DNA of 64,000 nucleotides, from the NCBI RefSeq assembly GCF_012849555.1, contig NZ_CP051685.1, positions 3,410,001 to 3,474,000 on the forward strand, in the 5' to 3' direction. Positions 60,344 to 64,000 of this stretch are shown piece by piece. Source of the DNA: Massilia forsythiae. GTDB lineage: Bacteria > Pseudomonadota > Gammaproteobacteria > Burkholderiales > Burkholderiaceae_D. Numbering within the stretch: the stretch's first letter is position 1; the number at the start of each line of letters is the position of its first letter. The position numbers and the translations under genes are program-made. The notes beneath the pieces were generated by a model. It saw nothing but the letters and a program-made list of their open reading frames with translations. It was not told where the DNA came from and did not search any database.

Positions 60344-63300
60344 ATGATTCGACGTAGTTTGACTTCACGGCCACGCCTGGCCGCGACCCTGTGCAGCATG
60401 CCGCTGCTGGCCATGCTGCTCGCCGGCTGCGGGGCCGGCGATGCCACCCAGCAGGGCGCCCAGTCCGGATCGCGCCAGCTGGCCGTCAGCACGAGCGTGG
60501 CCGCGGCCGCGGCAGCGGTGGCGCCCGGCACCATCCGCATGCACTTCCACCGTGTCGAGAACGATGCCGCCCAGTGGGGCGTGTATTCCTGGGACGGCCC
60601 GCAAACGCCGAGTTCGGCCTGGATCACCGACCGCTTCCTGTTCAGCGGCACCGACGCCTTCGGCGGCTACGTCGACATCCCGCTGGCGGCCGGCAAGACG
60701 TCCATTTCGTTCCTGGTCACGGATGGCTACGGCACCAAGAACTGCGCGGCCGACCAGAACGTGCGCCTGAACGGCGACATCGCCACCCGCGGCCAGGAAA
60801 TCTGGATGCTGGAAGGCGATTGCGCCACCTACGATGCGGCGCCGGCGCTCACCTACGGCAACCTGGGCAACGCCAGCGCCTACTGGCTGTCGGCCGCCAC
60901 GCTGGCCTGGCCGGGCGCCGCCACCAGCGGCAGCTACAAGCTGTTCTACGCCTCCAACGGCGGCCTGAACGCGAATGCCGGCGGCGTCACCGGCGCGGAC
61001 GGCAGCGTCGATTTGCGCATCGGGACGCTGCCGGAAGCGATCCGCCAGAAGTTCCCGCACCTGACCGGCGCCACCGGCCTGAGCCTGTCGGCCAAGGACG
61101 CCGCCGCCGTGGCGCAGCTGGCGAGCAGCCAGTTCGCGATCGCCCAGTACGACAGCGCCGGTAACCTGATGAAGATCACCTCGCTGCAGAGCGCCGGCAT
61201 GCTGGACGACGTGTTCGCCGCCAGGGCGGTGAACGCCCAGCTCGGCGTGACCTTCAATGCCGCCGGCGTGCCGACCTTCCGCGTCTGGGCGCCGACCGCC
61301 AAGTCGGTGGCGCTGAACGTGTACGCCAACGCCACCGCGGGCGCCACCGCCACGGTGCCGATGACGCGCGACGCCGCCAGCGGCGTGTGGAGCTACACCG
61401 CGCCCAACAATGCCTGGACCAACAAGGCCTACTACACCTACACGGTGAACGTGCTGTCGCGCTGGGCCGACAACAAGGTCGTCGCCAACACCGTCACCGA
61501 TCCGTATTCGCTGAGCGTGAGCGCCAACAGCACGCGCAGCTTCGTCGCCAACCTGGACAGCGCCGCATTGAAGCCGTTCGGCTGGGACGTGCAGACCATT
61601 CCCGCGCTGGCGCATCCGACCGACATCGCCCTGTACGAGCTGCACATCCGCGACTTCTCGGCCTCCGACAGCACGGTGCCGGCGGCGCACCGCGGCAAGT
61701 ACCTGGCCTTTACCGACACCCGCTCGGACGGCATGCGCCATCTGAAATCGCTGGCCAAGGCCGGCATGACCCACGTGCACCTGCTGCCGAGCTTCGACTT
61801 CGCCAGCGTCGACGAAGCCAAGTGCAGCGTGCCGAGCATCCCGAACGCGGGGCCGGATTCGAGCGCCCAGCAGGCGGCGGTGGCGGCGGTGCAGGACAGC
61901 GATTGCTTCAACTGGGGCTACGACCCGGTGCACTACAACACGCCGGAAGGCAGCTACGCCACCGATGCCGGCGACGGCGCCGTGCGGGTGCGCGAGTTCC
62001 GCGAAATGGTGCAGGGCCTGCACGACGCCGACCTGCGCGTGACCATGGACGTGGTGTACAACCACACCAGCCAGTCGCAGCAGGGCCCGCTGTCGGTGCT
62101 GGACCGCATCGTCCCGACGTATTACTACCGCCTGAATCCGAACGGCGGCATCCTGAACGACAGCTGCTGCGCCGACACCGCGCAGGAAACCACGATGATG
62201 GGCAAGCTGATGATCGATTCGGTGTCGATGTGGGCCAAGCAGTACAAGGTCGACAGCTTCCGCTTCGACATCATGGGCTTGAGTCCGCTGGACCTGATCA
62301 AGCGCCTGCAGGCGGACGTCAACAAGGCGGCCGGCCGCGACATCTACCTGTACGGCGAAGCCTGGAACTTCGGCGCCGTTGCCAACGACGCCCGCTTCGT
62401 GCAGGCGCGCCAGGCCAACATGTACGGCACCGGCATCGGTTCGTTCAACGACCGCATGCGCGACTCGGTCCGCGGCGGCGGCTGCTGCGACAACGGCGAC
62501 GCGCTGTTCACCCAGCAGGGCTTCATCAACGGCGTGTGGTACGACCCGAACGGCAAGGCCAGCCAGACCCGCGACGACGCGCTGCGCCTGGCGGACATGG
62601 TGCGCGTGGCCCTGTCCGGCACGCTGCGCGACTACCGTTTCCTAGATCGCACCGGCGCCGTGAAAAGCAACGCCGAGATCGACTACTTCGGCCAGAAGGC
62701 CGGCTTCGCCGCCAACCCGGCCGAGACCATCAACTACATCGAGGCGCACGACAACCAGACCCTGTTCGACATCGACGCCTTCCGCCTGCCGCAGACGACC
62801 TCGCTGGCCGACCGGGTGCGCGTGCAGAACCTGGGCACGGCCATTAACCTGCTGGCGCAGGGCATTCCGTTCACCCATGCCGGCCAGGAAATCCTGCGTT
62901 CCAAGTCGCTCGACCGCGACAGCTACAACGCCGGCGACTGGTTCAACCGCCTGGACTACAGCTACGCGTCGAACAACTTCGGCGTCGGCCTGCCGCTGCA
63001 GAACACCAACGGCGACAACTGGCCGATCATGGCGCCGCTGCTGGCCAATCCGCTGATCAAGCCGGACAGCCGCGCCATCGTCCAGGCGCGCGACGTGTTC
63101 GAGGACTTCCTGGCGATCCGCAAGGACACCACGCTGTTCCGCCTGCGCACCGCGCAGGACGTCAACGAGCGCCTGAAGTTCTACAACGTCGGACCGAATC
63201 AGGTGCCGGGCCTGGTGGTGATGGGTATCGACGGCAGCCAGCCGCGCAGCTACGCCGGCAACGAGTTCGCCCGCGTGGTGGTGCTGTTCAACGTCGACAA

Positions 63301-63469
63301 GACCGCCAAGACCTTCGCCATCCCCGAGCTGAAGGGCAAGAAGCTGGCGCTGCACAGCATCCAGCGCCGCGGCAGCGACGATGTGGTGAAATCGTCCAGC
63401 TACGACCGCACCAGCGGCAGCTTCAGCGTGCCGGCGCGTACCGCGGCGGTGTTCGTGCAGAACGATTGA
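60344..63469 (+). CDS. pulA: Lipoprotein pullulanase (GH13 alpha-1,6-glucosidase)
   Basis: 1041 residues, ATG after GAGGGG. The lipoprotein signal has lipobox LLAGC (Cys about 29). An N-terminal pullulanase-associated starch-binding domain (TIRMHFHRVENDAAQWGVYSW) and a second beta domain precede a CBM48-like domain (VTFNAAGVPTFRVWAPTAKS) and the GH13 barrel. Catalytic residues by family: Asp642 (SFRFDIMG), Glu672 (YGEAWNFG), Asp803 (EAHDNQ); the region I motif is MDVVYNHT. It debranches pullulan, starch or glycogen outside the inner membrane. It stands alone, with its own terminator; no maltose transport genes are adjacent. Confidence 0.95.
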   Translation: MIRRSLTSRPRLAATLCSMPLLAMLLAGCGAGDATQQGAQSGSRQLAVSTSVAAAAAAVAPGTIRMHFHRVENDAAQWGVYSWDGPQTPSSAWITDRFLFSGTDAFGGYVDIPLAAGKTSISFLVTDGYGTKNCAADQNVRLNGDIATRGQEIWMLEGDCATYDAAPALTYGNLGNASAYWLSAATLAWPGAATSGSYKLFYASNGGLNANAGGVTGADGSVDLRIGTLPEAIRQKFPHLTGATGLSLSAKDAAAVAQLASSQFAIAQYDSAGNLMKITSLQSAGMLDDVFAARAVNAQLGVTFNAAGVPTFRVWAPTAKSVALNVYANATAGATATVPMTRDAASGVWSYTAPNNAWTNKAYYTYTVNVLSRWADNKVVANTVTDPYSLSVSANSTRSFVANLDSAALKPFGWDVQTIPALAHPTDIALYELHIRDFSASDSTVPAAHRGKYLAFTDTRSDGMRHLKSLAKAGMTHVHLLPSFDFASVDEAKCSVPSIPNAGPDSSAQQAAVAAVQDSDCFNWGYDPVHYNTPEGSYATDAGDGAVRVREFREMVQGLHDADLRVTMDVVYNHTSQSQQGPLSVLDRIVPTYYYRLNPNGGILNDSCCADTAQETTMMGKLMIDSVSMWAKQYKVDSFRFDIMGLSPLDLIKRLQADVNKAAGRDIYLYGEAWNFGAVANDARFVQARQANMYGTGIGSFNDRMRDSVRGGGCCDNGDALFTQQGFINGVWYDPNGKASQTRDDALRLADMVRVALSGTLRDYRFLDRTGAVKSNAEIDYFGQKAGFAANPAETINYIEAHDNQTLFDIDAFRLPQTTSLADRVRVQNLGTAINLLAQGIPFTHAGQEILRSKSLDRDSYNAGDWFNRLDYSYASNNFGVGLPLQNTNGDNWPIMAPLLANPLIKPDSRAIVQARDVFEDFLAIRKDTTLFRLRTAQDVNERLKFYNVGPNQVPGLVVMGIDGSQPRSYAGNEFARVVVLFNVDKTAKTFAIPELKGKKLALHSIQRRGSDDVVKSSSYDRTSGSFSVPARTAAVFVQND

Positions 63470-63514
63470 TGCGCGGCGCCTGAAGGGGAGGCGCGCCGCC
63501 GGCGCGCCGACGCG

Positions 63515-63548
63515 AAGGGCCGCAAGCTTGCGCTTGCGGCCCTTTTTT
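63515..63548 (+). terminator. Rho-independent terminator after the pullulanase gene
   Basis: A 13-bp perfect stem AAGGGCCGCAAGC/GCTTGCGGCCCTT (63515-63527 and 63532-63544) followed by T-run. Confidence 0.93.
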
Positions 63549-63581
63549 CATGCATGCGGGGCGTCGGCCGGGCGCGGCGGA

Positions 63582-63818
63582 TCACCAATCCTTGCCGGAG
63601 TTGTTGACGCCGTTTTCCATCACCCGCTGGTTCTCGAGCTGCTGCTTGTCGGCCACGGTCACGTTGTCCGGACGGCCGCCCTTGCGCGGGATATAGCTGG
63701 CGACCGAAGTGGTGCCGCGGTCCGCCATGGCCTGCTGGCCATCCTGGGCCGGATTGTTGGCTGCACAGCCGCACAGCAGGGTTGCACCCGCCAGCGCGGC
63801 CAGGGTGATCGATTTCAT
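63582..63818 (-). CDS. Small lipoprotein of unknown function
   Basis: 78 residues from the ATG at 63818, with GGAGG upstream. MKSITLAALAGATLLCGC is a lipoprotein signal with lipobox LLCGC. The mature part is hydrophilic and includes SYIPRKGGRPDNVTVADKQQ, then ENQRVMENG and a terminal GKDW. It is probably anchored in the outer membrane. No function is recognised. It converges on the pullulanase gene. Confidence 0.8.
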   Translation of the reverse strand: MKSITLAALAGATLLCGCAANNPAQDGQQAMADRGTTSVASYIPRKGGRPDNVTVADKQQLENQRVMENGVNNSGKDW

Positions 63819-63898
63819 TGAATGCCTCCTCGGTGATGACTACGGTTGGAAATTGCCATCCTCGATCATAGACGAGCAGCGCCGGCATGAATCTCACG

Positions 63899-63933
63899 AA
63901 TAATCACGTATCGCGCGTGCATGCGTGATTATT
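63899..63933. promoter_or_regulatory. 10-bp inverted repeat near the right edge
   Basis: AATAATCACG (63899-63908) and CGTGATTATT (63924-63933) with a 15-base centre lie between the small lipoprotein and whatever begins after 64000. It could be an operator or a hairpin. Confidence 0.45.
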
Positions 63934-63990
63934 TTGATCGGGCACAGACACACCATGCGCTCGGTCTTCCAGAATCGGTTGACAACCGTG

Positions 63991-63996
63991 AAGGAG
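63991..63996 (+). promoter_or_regulatory. Ribosome binding site at the right edge
   Basis: AAGGAG at 63991-63996 is at the right distance for a plus-strand start codon within a few bases after 64000. Confidence 0.5.
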
Positions 63997-64000
63997 CACA

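Overview
The window is about 64 kb of high-GC DNA that reads as chromosome of a betaproteobacterium, most likely Oxalobacteraceae close to Massilia, Telluria or Duganella. This placement is inferred. It rests on gene orders typical of Burkholderiales (leuC-entericidin-leuD-leuB-asd-fimV-truA-trpF-trpB-trpA-accD-folC-dedD-cvpA-purF and rpsF-priB-rpsR-rplI-dnaB), strong G/C at third codon positions, and many short palindromic repeats between genes. No rRNA, tRNA, CRISPR array, prophage or transposase gene was recognised.

Left part (1-17 kb): the start of a lipoprotein di-haem cytochrome c peroxidase; an ABC-F ATPase gene cut in two by a 158-bp palindromic element; a UGT-like glycosyltransferase; a PRISE-type short-chain dehydrogenase; a UvrA of the class lacking the UvrB-binding domain; a signalling operon (hybrid histidine kinase, CheR, CheB, response-regulator kinase) joined by ATGA overlaps; and the peroxide-defence genes ahpC and ahpF with an OxyR-like promoter.

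Middle (17-33 kb): recQ, preceded by a short leader ORF that overlaps its start, then the four-gene ligase-associated DNA repair operon (exonuclease, ATP-dependent ligase, Lhr-like helicase, PdeM phosphoesterase). After these come a periplasmic glycine-zipper protein and a possible oxygen/stress regulatory group (Crp/Fnr regulator without iron-sulfur cysteines, NarL-type response regulator, universal stress protein). A cheZ-cheA pair follows.

Right part (33-64 kb): the housekeeping biosynthesis block listed above, a PLP-dependent homoserine sulfhydrylase-like enzyme, a Sel1-repeat protein, lexA with its own SOS box, the ribosomal/primosomal operon and dnaB, a DUF47-Pit phosphate uptake pair, a large lipoprotein pullulanase and a small lipoprotein. 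The right edge ends in a ribosome binding site for a gene starting just outside.

The least ordinary content is structural. There is the 158-bp palindromic insertion that removes cleanly without a target duplication. There is a family of REP pairs whose spacer is 70-71 bp at four loci although its sequence differs. A second repeat family sits in the leu and trp regions. Several short tandem repeats are present. Candidate translational features are the leader ORF of recQ, a possibly leaderless dnaB and a 39-residue membrane protein gene. I found no clear undescribed multi-gene defence or metabolic system.
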